Shown here in pieces: positions 26,865 through 35,393 of a stretch of 64,000 nucleotides of DNA. The notes below the pieces were generated by a model that saw only the letters and a list, made by a program, of their open reading frames with translations, was not told the DNA's origin and searched no databases. Where the stretch lies: assembly GCF_947495315.1 (NCBI RefSeq), contig NZ_CANLYD010000010.1:124001-188000 (forward strand), written 5' to 3'. Origin of the DNA: an uncultured Aquimarina sp. (GTDB taxonomy: Bacteria; Bacteroidota; Bacteroidia; Flavobacteriales; Flavobacteriaceae). Numbering within the stretch: the stretch's first letter is position 1; every line of letters begins with the position of its first letter. The translations under genes were made by a program, and so were the position numbers.

Positions 26865-27752
26865 ATGCAACGCTCCCTATCTCATATCGCCCAAATCATC
26901 AAACTCAACGGAGAGCGAGTAACGCGCACCTATACGGCAGAAGTAGTAAATCATATAGAACAAGGAAAAAACAAATCTCACTCGGCAGTAGGAATCGAAT
27001 TTGATCTTACTTTTTATGGAATGGATCAGGATGGATTGCTAAACTTTAAGATGGAAGTAAGAAAGCGATTTTTACTTAATGAAAAATTTAGCATTATCCG
27101 TAAAGTGGACAAAGCTCAAAAAATTGCATTAAAAGTAGCTTCGGTTAATGATATACTAGAACTTAAAGTTGATAAAAGTTTTAAACTAAACAAAATAGTT
27201 AATACCAAAGAAATAAGACAAAAATGGAAAGAGGTAAAAATTGACCTTTTAGAAGAATACCCTGATTTGCTTAAAATGACGAGTGATTTCGATTGGCAAT
27301 TACAAGAAGATAATATTCAGCAAGTGTTTTTAGAAGATAACTTTTATCAGTTTTTCTTTTCGAATATTTTTTATCAAGAATTTGAAGATAAAAAATTAAT
27401 TGAACAATCTAAAGTAACTGCTAATGCCCTTGGAAATATTGACATCCCGATTTTGGAACAAAAAAAGATCTCCAAACAGGACATTGGATTCACTAAAGTA
27501 ACGATTACATCAGATGCCGAGATGGATATTGATCATAAAAAATTTCCATTAGCTAAACTTAACGGATTTTTAGGGAAATTACCAACCACTCCTGGTGAAA
27601 AACATACCCTAGATTTTGAGTATAAAGGTACTTATAAAGTAAAACCAAAATTTGGATTGGTAACCCAAGGGAAATTAAATTACTCCTTCGAAGTAAAGGA
27701 TTTATATAAAAAAACAACTACCATAACCTTTAATTTAGAAAAAGATGAGTAG
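26865..27752 (+). CDS. Unrecognised adaptor-like protein before the DUF4280 effector
   Basis: A 295-aa soluble protein with no recognised family, no signal peptide and no membrane helix. It is beta-rich at both ends (TRTYTAEVVNHIEQ... and FEYKGTYKVKPKFGLVTQGK) with an acidic helical middle (DLLEEYPDLLKMTSDFDWQLQEDN). Its end overlaps the start of the DUF4280 effector by 8 bp, so the two proteins are made together. In T6SS islands such genes between vgrG and a PAAR-like effector usually encode loading chaperones or adaptors (compare Tap/DUF4123 and EagR in proteobacteria). This one resembles neither by eye, so the adaptor role is inferred only from position. Confidence 0.6.
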   Translation: MQRSLSHIAQIIKLNGERVTRTYTAEVVNHIEQGKNKSHSAVGIEFDLTFYGMDQDGLLNFKMEVRKRFLLNEKFSIIRKVDKAQKIALKVASVNDILELKVDKSFKLNKIVNTKEIRQKWKEVKIDLLEEYPDLLKMTSDFDWQLQEDNIQQVFLEDNFYQFFFSNIFYQEFEDKKLIEQSKVTANALGNIDIPILEQKKISKQDIGFTKVTITSDAEMDIDHKKFPLAKLNGFLGKLPTTPGEKHTLDFEYKGTYKVKPKFGLVTQGKLNYSFEVKDLYKKTTTITFNLEKDE

Positions 27753-29277
27753 TAAAATATATGTATTAGATGGTGCATTACTAGAATGCAATCAGGGATT
27801 TGTGCCTGCTAAGCTTTTAGTAACGCAAAATCAAAAAGTAAAAATCCAAGGTAAATTTAAAGCCACAGATATGGATGTACAGGTGCCTGCTACTTTCGGA
27901 CAATGTAAACTAAAACCAACCAGTGGTGGATACTTACCTTGTATTCCAGCCTTACAGAAATGGACAAAAACTACCAAAACCTCAACATTAGGCGGAAGTA
28001 AAAAATTCTTATACGAAGATTCTGAATGCATGTGCGGTACTGGTGGTAAAGTAACCATTATGCAGCCTATGCAAATCAATACTGGAGGTAATGCAAGTGA
28101 AAAATTCAAGGAAATAGCAATGACGATTCCAGGTGCTATGATGGGCAATGATAAAGCACCCAAAGTAGTAGAAAGCTACTGGATGGATGAAGCCGGAAAG
28201 GAAAAAATTGATAGAATCAATTATGGAGAAAAAGCTACCATGTTTGTTCAGACCGAAAACATGGAAGTTGGCGAAAAAGTAGAAGTAAGAGTAAAAGCAA
28301 AAAATGGAAAGGAAATAAAAGAAGGAAAAAGTGAATTATTATATGCTGGAAATGTAAAAGCAGATGGTACTGTAGCACTCGATTTAGTATGTATTGACAA
28401 ACCCGAAAGCACAGAAAACTCCTCTACTAATTCAACTCCTGCTCCTGCAAGTACCACAAATAATAGCACATCAAGCCAAAGTACATCTGAAAAAGTAATC
28501 TTAGAAACAGGAGTAGTTAACAAAGGAAATCGTATTAATGAAAATGGTAAAATCATCATTGTTAACTCTAAAGGTAAACGAGCATACGACTGGATATATG
28601 CAGATGCACCTAGTGAAAGTTTGATGAAAAAGAATGGAATGTCTGATTATGATGTAAAAAACATCAATCTAACTAAGTCCTACCCTACCGCTATGCTCAA
28701 AACGGAAATGAAAGCAGTGTTATGGAGTTTTTCTGATATAGAAGATGGTTTCGGTAAAAACGGAAGAGATTTAGCAAATCACTTTTTTGATGGACACGGA
28801 AGCAACTTTATTTTTGATAATGATTCTAATCCAGTTAGAGAAATAAAAGATTCGGACCAATTCAAAAATGATTTTGTTCCCGCACTGGAAAAAGAATTGG
28901 TGGATCAATACAAAAAGAACAACTATGTAACCAAGAATCCTCAAAAGGTCTATAATTTTAGAACAAGTTTACCGTATTACAGTGCTTTACAAGGTTTAAA
29001 TCCTAATGTCAATGAAATTGCCACTTTTGTAGGTGGTATCCAAGGATGTTTGGCTAATTACGAAATATATGAACAAGATGGAGAAATAGGTGCAACTATT
29101 ACTAATCTTTCGTTTTTTGACACATTTGGAGCTGGCTGGGAAGATGGAGGAGCTGATGGAATGGCAAAACAATGGATCCCTGGATTGGTTTCTATGTTTT
29201 GTCTTCAACATTTTAAAAATGTAGAAGATAAAAGCAAATTTCAACCATTTGCAATCATGCTAAATATCGAATTATGA
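27745..29277 (+). CDS. DUF4280 (PAAR-like) effector with C-terminal toxin domain
   Basis: Residues 1-120 form a DUF4280/PAAR-like spike tip with conserved Cys (LLECNQG, FGQCKLKP, ECMCGTGG), which would sharpen VgrG. Residues 130-230 look like a small beta domain (VESYWMDEAGKEKID...). A Ser/Thr/Pro-rich linker (about 232-252) leads to a C-terminal domain of about 255 residues. Its end, with FFDTFGAGWED...LVSMFCLQHF...FQPFAIMLNIE, follows the closing pattern of DUF3289-type domains found on other T6SS cargo proteins; this match is by eye. The catalytic chemistry is unknown. The lipoprotein gene that overlaps its stop by 4 bp is the probable immunity gene, implying a periplasmic target. Confidence 0.75.
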   Translation: MSSKIYVLDGALLECNQGFVPAKLLVTQNQKVKIQGKFKATDMDVQVPATFGQCKLKPTSGGYLPCIPALQKWTKTTKTSTLGGSKKFLYEDSECMCGTGGKVTIMQPMQINTGGNASEKFKEIAMTIPGAMMGNDKAPKVVESYWMDEAGKEKIDRINYGEKATMFVQTENMEVGEKVEVRVKAKNGKEIKEGKSELLYAGNVKADGTVALDLVCIDKPESTENSSTNSTPAPASTTNNSTSSQSTSEKVILETGVVNKGNRINENGKIIIVNSKGKRAYDWIYADAPSESLMKKNGMSDYDVKNINLTKSYPTAMLKTEMKAVLWSFSDIEDGFGKNGRDLANHFFDGHGSNFIFDNDSNPVREIKDSDQFKNDFVPALEKELVDQYKKNNYVTKNPQKVYNFRTSLPYYSALQGLNPNVNEIATFVGGIQGCLANYEIYEQDGEIGATITNLSFFDTFGAGWEDGGADGMAKQWIPGLVSMFCLQHFKNVEDKSKFQPFAIMLNIEL

Positions 29278-29930
29278 TAAAATATAGTTATCTAATTATA
29301 CTAGTTACTGTTCTATTTTCTTGTAAATCGCAAGAGCAAGAAATGGAAATTCGTTATACCTCTTTAAATGACTATGACGCTAACTATATTTTTAATTTAG
29401 AGAACAATCTTCAAGGATTAAAAAAAATAAACAACTATGTCATAAACGAAATTAAAGATCAAAAACATTTTGTAGACTCTTTAAAAAAATCTGATTATGT
29501 AAAAGATACTCCCAAGACGTTTGATGAACATCGTAATAGCACTTCCCTTTCATTAACTGCTACCGATTTGTATTTATATACACCTCCAGGAGAATTATCA
29601 TTAAACAAAGTAAAAGACAAGAATATCGTGATGATTTACGAACTTGACGAGGAGACTTTTGCTATAAAAAATATTAATATCGGCGATAGTTATACATCCT
29701 CTTCGTTTTCCATAAAAGAAACAAAAGACGATAATCAATGTAGCTTACACTTGGATACGGAAGAGTTTAATTTAGAAGCGTTATCTCAAACTTTAGAAAA
29801 AACAAAAGCTTTAAATTACCAGCTTCAATATGATCCGTTTACATATCACATTATAGATAAACAAAATAAGAACATTCTGGATATTATATACAATAATAAA
29901 GGAACATCACTTTTATTAAACTATAAATAA
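29274..29930 (+). CDS. Lipoprotein, probable immunity to the DUF4280 effector
   Basis: A 218-aa predicted lipoprotein: the signal ends at VLFSCKSQ (Cys17). The rest is soluble, mixed helix and strand, with no recognised domain. Its ATG overlaps the effector stop (ATGA), which strongly suggests an effector-immunity pair acting in the periplasm. Remnants of a second copy of this gene, reduced by two internal deletions, lie at 39780-39928. Confidence 0.7.
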   Translation: MIKYSYLIILVTVLFSCKSQEQEMEIRYTSLNDYDANYIFNLENNLQGLKKINNYVINEIKDQKHFVDSLKKSDYVKDTPKTFDEHRNSTSLSLTATDLYLYTPPGELSLNKVKDKNIVMIYELDEETFAIKNINIGDSYTSSSFSIKETKDDNQCSLHLDTEEFNLEALSQTLEKTKALNYQLQYDPFTYHIIDKQNKNILDIIYNNKGTSLLLNYK

Positions 29931-29938
29931 AAGAGTCT

Positions 29939-32062
29939 ATGAGCACCAAAGAATTAGAAATAGTTATTGATACCATTACTGCGGCTGACAGAAGGTTTAC
30001 TTACAATGAGACCTTAACTCTAGAAAATATTGATGAGCCAGAAGTGATAATGGCTTATTTTGCAGAAAAGAAAATAGAAAATATAGAAGAAGCTGCAGGA
30101 ACCCACACCTATACGTTTGGCGGAGCTAATGATACTAGCACAACTGCCAAGAAGAACAAAATAGCCTCTGTAATTCTTAAAAAAGTAAATGCAGACGAAA
30201 AAAGCAATAACAAACACACTACTCAAGCTTTAGTTTTTGCTCAACTAACAGCAACTTCTTATAAAAAAGATGACACGATTACTGTAGATGTATTTAAAAC
30301 CGTAGAGAAAATTTCCTATCCTAAAATTACTTCTGCCCCGATGGGATATCAAGTATACCTAATTGCAGAAACCAAAAATCTAAAGGACAAAAAAGCAAAG
30401 ATCAAGATCTATGAAAAAGAAAGTGATCTAAAATTGCTGAAAACCAAAGATGATGTGCTACCAGTATTAGTTTTTGCCAAAAAAGAAGATACTACTACAG
30501 ATACAGAAGTCAGCGATTGGATTGAGATTGATGTAAAAGAAGAAAACGGTAAAAAAGAAGGTGGCGCTATTGTATTGCACGAAGAAGACAAAGGTGATAA
30601 GATAGAAGTAGGAATCAAGAAAATACAACTACGCCCTAAAGAAGACAAGATCAAAACTGAAGGCGAAGATGCTTTTAAAAGTTTTGAAGGTTGGCAAGAA
30701 GCTTTATATATCCGAGAAGACGAAACTGAAGAAGGTAAGAAAGCTATTAAGGATGCAGAAGATCGCAAAACTGCCAGAGATGCCGAAACTTTTACCACAT
30801 TAACTTTTGATAATACAGCGGAAAAGAAAATTTATCCTGCAGGAAAAATTAATGCTCCCAAAACTGCAGTTATTGGAGAAGAAGTAGAATATATTCTCGA
30901 TATAGAAAGTACTACTGAAGCAAAAGAAGAAGATAAAAATAATATACGATGGTCTTTTTACGTGCAAGGAGAATCTAAAACAGATAAAAAAAGTACCTAT
31001 ATAGAGTCCAAAAGTAAATCGGGTTTATATACTTATGCTAAAATGGAACTTGTAGATGGCAAAAATAAACTAACTATTGTTTTTGACGAGGCTTTAAAAG
31101 GCAAAAAAGTACAGATAGAACCTTTTAGAGGAGCTCCTGGACTCAGTACCTCTCCAGATTACGTAAGAACTACAACTTTACAAGAAGCGCCGACTCCTAA
31201 AATCGCTAAACGTGAAACCACTAATCTATGGTTAACCACCCAATGTGAAAGTGAGCAAAACGCTGGGGAAATGATTGACAAGGAGTTTAAGAATTATTTT
31301 AAGTTAGAAACTCCTAACACTATTCATATCTATCACGACGGACATATCAGTAAATTAAATTTTGAAGCCCTTAAAAAGGTTAAATATAGGTATCACGATA
31401 CCAATGGAGATATATTTAATATTGTAGATTGTGATTTATATGAAATAGATGAGCGTTTGAAAGGAAAATCCAATGATAAAAAATCAGCTCATACTGTTGA
31501 ATCAGGATACGATGCAAATAATATAGTAACTTATTCACATGCGGCTAGTAGAAAAAAGTATTCTTATCCGGATGGAACAATAAGGACATATGGGAAGTTT
31601 AATAATCCAGACAAAGGTACTAGCTATAGATTGGTAACCTATAAAAAAGGTAGTTCCAAACTACTAATAATAAAAATGCCTGATAGTCTCAATAAAAATA
31701 TTGGAGATAAAAAAATCATATATTCATTTACTAAAACACAAAGAAGATATTGTGGTCCTGAACACTTTGCTGGTTTTATTGGTGCTTTAGTCGACTTCAA
31801 ATATCCTATTAAATCTGGAGGAAGTTGTGAAAAAGATGGAACATCATATCCTAGTGTTAGTCACGTAAATGGGCAAAGTGTGGATACAAATTACCTAGGA
31901 AATAATACCAAAGATCAAGAATTCATTGATGCAATGCATAAATTTGGATTCAAAACCATCTTACGTGGAAAATCAAAAAAAGCCTTTAATCATACCAGTG
32001 ATGGTGGTAAGTTACATAACAATCACCTTCACTCTGGAGGTTTTGTAGGAAAATACAAATAA
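29939..32062 (+). CDS. Modular T6SS effector with C-terminal LAS-type peptidoglycan peptidase motif
   Basis: A 707-aa protein with no signal peptide. The N-terminal two thirds are built from beta-sandwich-like modules separated by highly charged Lys/Glu stretches, including KITSAPMGYQVYLIAETKNL (about 125) and GKINAPKTAVIGEEVEYILD (about 302), typical of Ig-like modules in Bacteroidota T6SS cargo. After a conserved linker (TTQCESEQNAGEMIDKEFKN, about 433-452) comes the C-terminal region. There His642-x6-Asp649 (SHVNGQSVD) and His696-x-His698 (HNNHLHSGG) give the HxxxxxxD...HxH zinc signature of LAS metallopeptidases (VanY, MepA, Hedgehog fold). The predicted role is cleaving target peptidoglycan crosslinks. 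Three lipoprotein genes follow directly as candidate immunity proteins. Confidence 0.75.
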   Translation: MSTKELEIVIDTITAADRRFTYNETLTLENIDEPEVIMAYFAEKKIENIEEAAGTHTYTFGGANDTSTTAKKNKIASVILKKVNADEKSNNKHTTQALVFAQLTATSYKKDDTITVDVFKTVEKISYPKITSAPMGYQVYLIAETKNLKDKKAKIKIYEKESDLKLLKTKDDVLPVLVFAKKEDTTTDTEVSDWIEIDVKEENGKKEGGAIVLHEEDKGDKIEVGIKKIQLRPKEDKIKTEGEDAFKSFEGWQEALYIREDETEEGKKAIKDAEDRKTARDAETFTTLTFDNTAEKKIYPAGKINAPKTAVIGEEVEYILDIESTTEAKEEDKNNIRWSFYVQGESKTDKKSTYIESKSKSGLYTYAKMELVDGKNKLTIVFDEALKGKKVQIEPFRGAPGLSTSPDYVRTTTLQEAPTPKIAKRETTNLWLTTQCESEQNAGEMIDKEFKNYFKLETPNTIHIYHDGHISKLNFEALKKVKYRYHDTNGDIFNIVDCDLYEIDERLKGKSNDKKSAHTVESGYDANNIVTYSHAASRKKYSYPDGTIRTYGKFNNPDKGTSYRLVTYKKGSSKLLIIKMPDSLNKNIGDKKIIYSFTKTQRRYCGPEHFAGFIGALVDFKYPIKSGGSCEKDGTSYPSVSHVNGQSVDTNYLGNNTKDQEFIDAMHKFGFKTILRGKSKKAFNHTSDGGKLHNNHLHSGGFVGKYK

Positions 32063-32069
32063 CATAGAT

Positions 32070-32798
32070 ATGACAAAGCTTAGTTTAGTAATTATATATT
32101 TTTTCGTAGGAATTAGTTTATTATCTAGTTGTAGGAACAATACAAAAAATATTGACACTAGCAAAAGTGATTCAATTGCTATTAATCATAATATAAATAT
32201 AATACAAGAAGATAGTTTAAAAACAAAACTACCAATAGGAAAAAAAGAGTTGTTATTAAACAACATAAATAGTGAAATTACAAAGAATTCTTCTTTACTG
32301 ATTGAAATATTTAAGTATTACGATACTATCAATGGAATTGCAAGTCCAAACTTTCCCATTATTAAAAATCAAAGATTAAACTCATTTTACAAACCTGAAA
32401 TATCTGATTCAAAAGAACTTAAAGATTCTTTTTTCCTAAAATCAGAAAAAGGCTATGACTTTTTCAAATTAGTAAAAGAAATTCCATACTCTAGGAATAA
32501 AACAATTTTAATTTTTGAAGGAAAATCATCCAATTTAGATTATGATGGAAATATGATTTTCACTAACCGTAAAGATATTGTTGTTCTAGATAAAAACCTC
32601 AATATAATGGACGCTACTAACATTTATTATGACTATAGTGATGGTATTTATGCTAAAACTAAACTATTTTTTATAGATAATGACTATACTATCTCTATTA
32701 GATATTATTCTGAAAATGAAGAAGGACAAGCGATCTTTTCGGGTATAGAAAAATATAAGATAACTGAAGAAGGTAAAATAGTAGGAATACCTAATTAA
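32070..32798 (+). CDS. Lipoprotein, candidate immunity to the LAS-peptidase effector
   Basis: A 242-aa predicted lipoprotein with the lipid site at LLSSCRNN (Cys21). The mature part has a polar linker, a helical segment (LLIEIFKYYDTINGI) and a strand-rich C-terminal half with DYDGNMIFTNRKDIVVLDK. No family is recognised. It starts 7 bp after the peptidase effector, the position expected of an immunity gene, and it would sit in the periplasm where that effector acts. Confidence 0.6.
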   Translation: MTKLSLVIIYFFVGISLLSSCRNNTKNIDTSKSDSIAINHNINIIQEDSLKTKLPIGKKELLLNNINSEITKNSSLLIEIFKYYDTINGIASPNFPIIKNQRLNSFYKPEISDSKELKDSFFLKSEKGYDFFKLVKEIPYSRNKTILIFEGKSSNLDYDGNMIFTNRKDIVVLDKNLNIMDATNIYYDYSDGIYAKTKLFFIDNDYTISIRYYSENEEGQAIFSGIEKYKITEEGKIVGIPN

Positions 32799-32813
32799 AT
32801 TTATCACTTCCTA

Positions 32814-33386
32814 ATGAACAATAAGATACTGAACTGGAGTCTAATTTTACTTATACTATTTGTTTCCTGCAAAGATAATCAGCAAGCTAATGATATTACT
32901 AGTCATACCATTAATCAAAAGGTCGAAGAAGAAATCAACAACGCTATAACTAAGAGTCAAAATAGTTTTAGTATCGATGAATTAATTGGTCATAGACTTA
33001 TTGGAATGGAGTCAAATCAAGATGAAAAGGAAGTTGATCCGTATAAAAAATATTCAGTAGACTTTACAGGTGCCTGTTATTCTAGTGACCTTTGTGTCAT
33101 AGAAATAAATAGAACCAAATTAATAATTAGTAATTATTATGACCCAAAGATTAATTTGAAATTTGAAATTACGAATATTAAACCTGAAGAAAAAAGACTA
33201 ATTTTTAAATTAGAAAACGACAGTTTAACTGAGCTAAGTCTTACAAAGTTTATAAATAATTTATCCTTGTACGAACTAAAAATAAATGGAACTATTTCAG
33301 ATGAGATTCGAATAAGCAAACATCTGGCAAAGGAGAACATTATCTCAAAATTTGGCGGTATTGATTGTGGTGATTTTGACGGTTAA
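32814..33386 (+). CDS. Lipoprotein of unknown function in the immunity array
   Basis: A 190-aa predicted lipoprotein; signal ends at LFVSCKDN (Cys20). The mature protein is small and strand-rich (KYSVDFTGACYSSDLCVIEINRTKLIISNYY) with two further Cys in ACYSSDLC that could form a disulfide, and a third in GGIDCGDFDG at the C-terminus. No family is recognised. It lies 15 bp after the previous lipoprotein gene. Confidence 0.6.
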   Translation: MNNKILNWSLILLILFVSCKDNQQANDITSHTINQKVEEEINNAITKSQNSFSIDELIGHRLIGMESNQDEKEVDPYKKYSVDFTGACYSSDLCVIEINRTKLIISNYYDPKINLKFEITNIKPEEKRLIFKLENDSLTELSLTKFINNLSLYELKINGTISDEIRISKHLAKENIISKFGGIDCGDFDG

Positions 33387-33425
33387 CAATGCTATCTTTG
33401 AGAACTCTAAATAACATAATATTAG

Positions 33426-34022
33426 ATGAAAACAACATATCCTTTTGTACTGTTATTTATTTTATTTCTTAGTGCATGTACAACAAAGATAAATTCTCAA
33501 AAAATCAACCCCGATATTAAGAAAAATAGTATTTCTTCAAAAATAAAACAAGATACTGTTTTAACCGAACAATCTGAAGTTGAGTATTTATCCAAAATCA
33601 TGTTTATTAACAATGGTTATCCATTAGAAGGAGAAATAAAAATTCTAAAATCTTTAATAAAAAAAGCGGATTCTATCAGAAAACAAGAAGACGATTGTGG
33701 TGCTATCATAGAAGGCTCTAATGAAATATGGTATTATTTAAATTGTGAAATTGAAGTATCAAAAACTAATTACGCATTCAGAGAAATAGATTTAAAACTT
33801 TCCAATTTCACGATTAAACATAACGACGTTGTTTTTTCAAAAAATTATACTTTGCTAAATTTTAAAGAAGACTTTCCTATATCTTTTTCAAAAAATAAGA
33901 ATGAAGAAAAAAATGGAATTGCAACCATTAATATGATGACACATCCTTTATCTGATGATATTTACATATTTAAATTTCATAATAACAAACTTGTTGAACT
34001 ACGCTACTTTTTTCCTTGTTAA
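33426..34022 (+). CDS. Lipoprotein of unknown function in the immunity array
   Basis: A 198-aa predicted lipoprotein; signal ends at LFLSACTTK (Cys18). The mature protein contains DDCGAIIEGSNEIWYYLNCEIEVS, where the two Cys may pair, followed by beta strands and an end rich in aromatic residues. No recognised domain. It is the third lipoprotein in a row after the LAS-peptidase effector and precedes a stretch of gene relics. Confidence 0.55.
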   Translation: MKTTYPFVLLFILFLSACTTKINSQKINPDIKKNSISSKIKQDTVLTEQSEVEYLSKIMFINNGYPLEGEIKILKSLIKKADSIRKQEDDCGAIIEGSNEIWYYLNCEIEVSKTNYAFREIDLKLSNFTIKHNDVVFSKNYTLLNFKEDFPISFSKNKNEEKNGIATINMMTHPLSDDIYIFKFHNNKLVELRYFFPC

Positions 34023-34495
34023 TTTTTCTAGTTCTACTTAACAACTCAAGACCCAATGCGAAAGTTTAGAAAATGCTGGAAAAATGATTGATAAGGAGTT
34101 TAACAATATTTGATTCATAAGTAGAAAGTACTATCCAAGGAAATAAACTATTATATTAATTCTTCATTTGGGCAGGAGTATTTTGATTTACTTCCTTATG
34201 AAACTCATTCTTATATGAGAACTAGTCAAGCTTAGAAATCTTTTCTATCTTAAAGGCTATCCAATTACATTTCAGGAATAAAATGGAAACTGTAGAATAA
34301 ACCATCAAAGATTAAAATGTATTAAATTTAGAGTTTTCAATTCCAGATCAATAAAAATGTATTACTAAAAAGCCTGCAGTACTATTTACAAATTTGGTAA
34401 GGGTAAAAAAGTGTAACTATTTTAGATAAAAAAAGCAGTTGGAAGTCTTGACAAATTTAAACCCAATCCAGAATAAAGATCTTTCTAAAAAATAA
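34023..34495 (+). pseudogene. Graveyard of effector and immunity gene fragments
   Basis: No intact gene is present here. Positions 34054-34113 translate to QCESLENAGKMIDKEFNNI and stop, nearly the same as the linker of the LAS-peptidase effector (QCESEQNAGEMIDKEFKN). Positions 34160-34192 encode SSFGQEYFDL, close to the mature start of the exported protein encoded from 39945 (SSFGQEHFDY). The rest shows scattered coding-like pieces without an open frame. It appears to be what is left of a second effector/immunity unit. Confidence 0.65.
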
Positions 34496-34501
34496 TTGAT
34501 A

Positions 34502-35113
34502 ATGAAAATTTTAAAAAAAATAAGTCTCATATTTTTAGGAATAGTTCTGATAGGTATCATCTTAATTCTGTGCTTCCTTTTTAGAAGAGAAACCAAGGAA
34601 TGGACAGAAGATATAACTATTGCTCCAAATACTGAATTATCAGTAGATCTAATGAGTTCTCAGCGAGGATATTTTGGAGGTCATGGCCTAGGATGGGGTG
34701 GCGGAGGTCAAAAAAGCGCAATAGAGTTTGAGTATGATGGAGTACAATATGAAGATGAGATGCCATATACTCCAATTTCTATTAAATATTACAATAAGCA
34801 TTTTTACATCATATATTTTGATAGAGAAACAGATTTTAACAAGATAAGTTTTAGGTTTTTTGAATCAACAACTGAAGGGGAATTTAATGAAATCGAAAGC
34901 AATCAATTTCCAAAGCAGATCGCTATCCAAAATAGGTGGTTTAGTAATCAAGAAAAACAAAACAAGATAGAACAATTACAACTAGATGAAATAAGAGGTT
35001 CTCTTACAGCAAAAGTATGGTATCAATTAGAAAAAGGAATAGATTATTATGAAATGCCATCTTACATTCCTTTAGACTTTTTAGAATCATATAAAGAAAA
35101 ATATATAAAATGA
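34502..35113 (+). CDS. Membrane-anchored periplasmic protein of unknown function
   Basis: About 203 aa with one N-terminal membrane helix (about 6-26) and an exported soluble domain. The frame allows MIMK from 34496, but MKILKK at 34502 is the more usual signal start. A Gly-rich turn (GGHGLGWGGGGQK, about 55-67) is conspicuous, and the remainder is strand-rich. No family recognised. The stop overlaps the next gene by 4 bp (ATGA), so the pair is co-translated. A membrane-anchored immunity protein is the simplest guess. Confidence 0.6.
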   Translation: MKILKKISLIFLGIVLIGIILILCFLFRRETKEWTEDITIAPNTELSVDLMSSQRGYFGGHGLGWGGGGQKSAIEFEYDGVQYEDEMPYTPISIKYYNKHFYIIYFDRETDFNKISFRFFESTTEGEFNEIESNQFPKQIAIQNRWFSNQEKQNKIEQLQLDEIRGSLTAKVWYQLEKGIDYYEMPSYIPLDFLESYKEKYIK

Positions 35114-35382
35114 TAGCAGGAAATTTAATAAAACAAAAAGCAATTTTTCCTCTTATACTAATACAAATCATAAGCTCCATATGGTATCTATTACCCTCTG
35201 TCGGTCATTCTCATGTTCCTGGAGGATTTATCAGGATGCTTATTTTTGGAGGAATTACATTAGTATTATTGGTAATAACAACCATTTTATATTTTATGTA
35301 TAAGCCCACCGGAATATTTTGGAAAATATCTTTTATGATTTCACTAGGTATGATCCTATTAGTATGGTTTTATAGTAAATAA
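35110..35382 (+). CDS. Small three-helix membrane protein
   Basis: A 90-aa protein with three predicted membrane helices (about 9-27, 36-57 and 66-86). It overlaps the upstream anchored protein by 4 bp, suggesting that the two form a complex in the inner membrane. No motif is recognised. Small multi-helix proteins of this sort often protect against membrane-active toxins, which is only an analogy. Confidence 0.6.
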   Translation: MIAGNLIKQKAIFPLILIQIISSIWYLLPSVGHSHVPGGFIRMLIFGGITLVLLVITTILYFMYKPTGIFWKISFMISLGMILLVWFYSK

Positions 35383-35393
35383 AGAAAATAAGG

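Noticed and set aside
28248..28559. Long open frame on the minus strand within the DUF4280 effector gene
   Set aside because: It is the complement of Lys/Glu- and Ser-rich coding DNA; its product is low-complexity Val/Leu/Ser with no domain, and the plus-strand gene is well supported.
30409..30798. Minus-strand frame of 129 codons within the LAS-peptidase effector
   Set aside because: Its Ser/Leu-rich product mirrors Lys/Glu-rich modules on the plus strand; no homology signal or start context.
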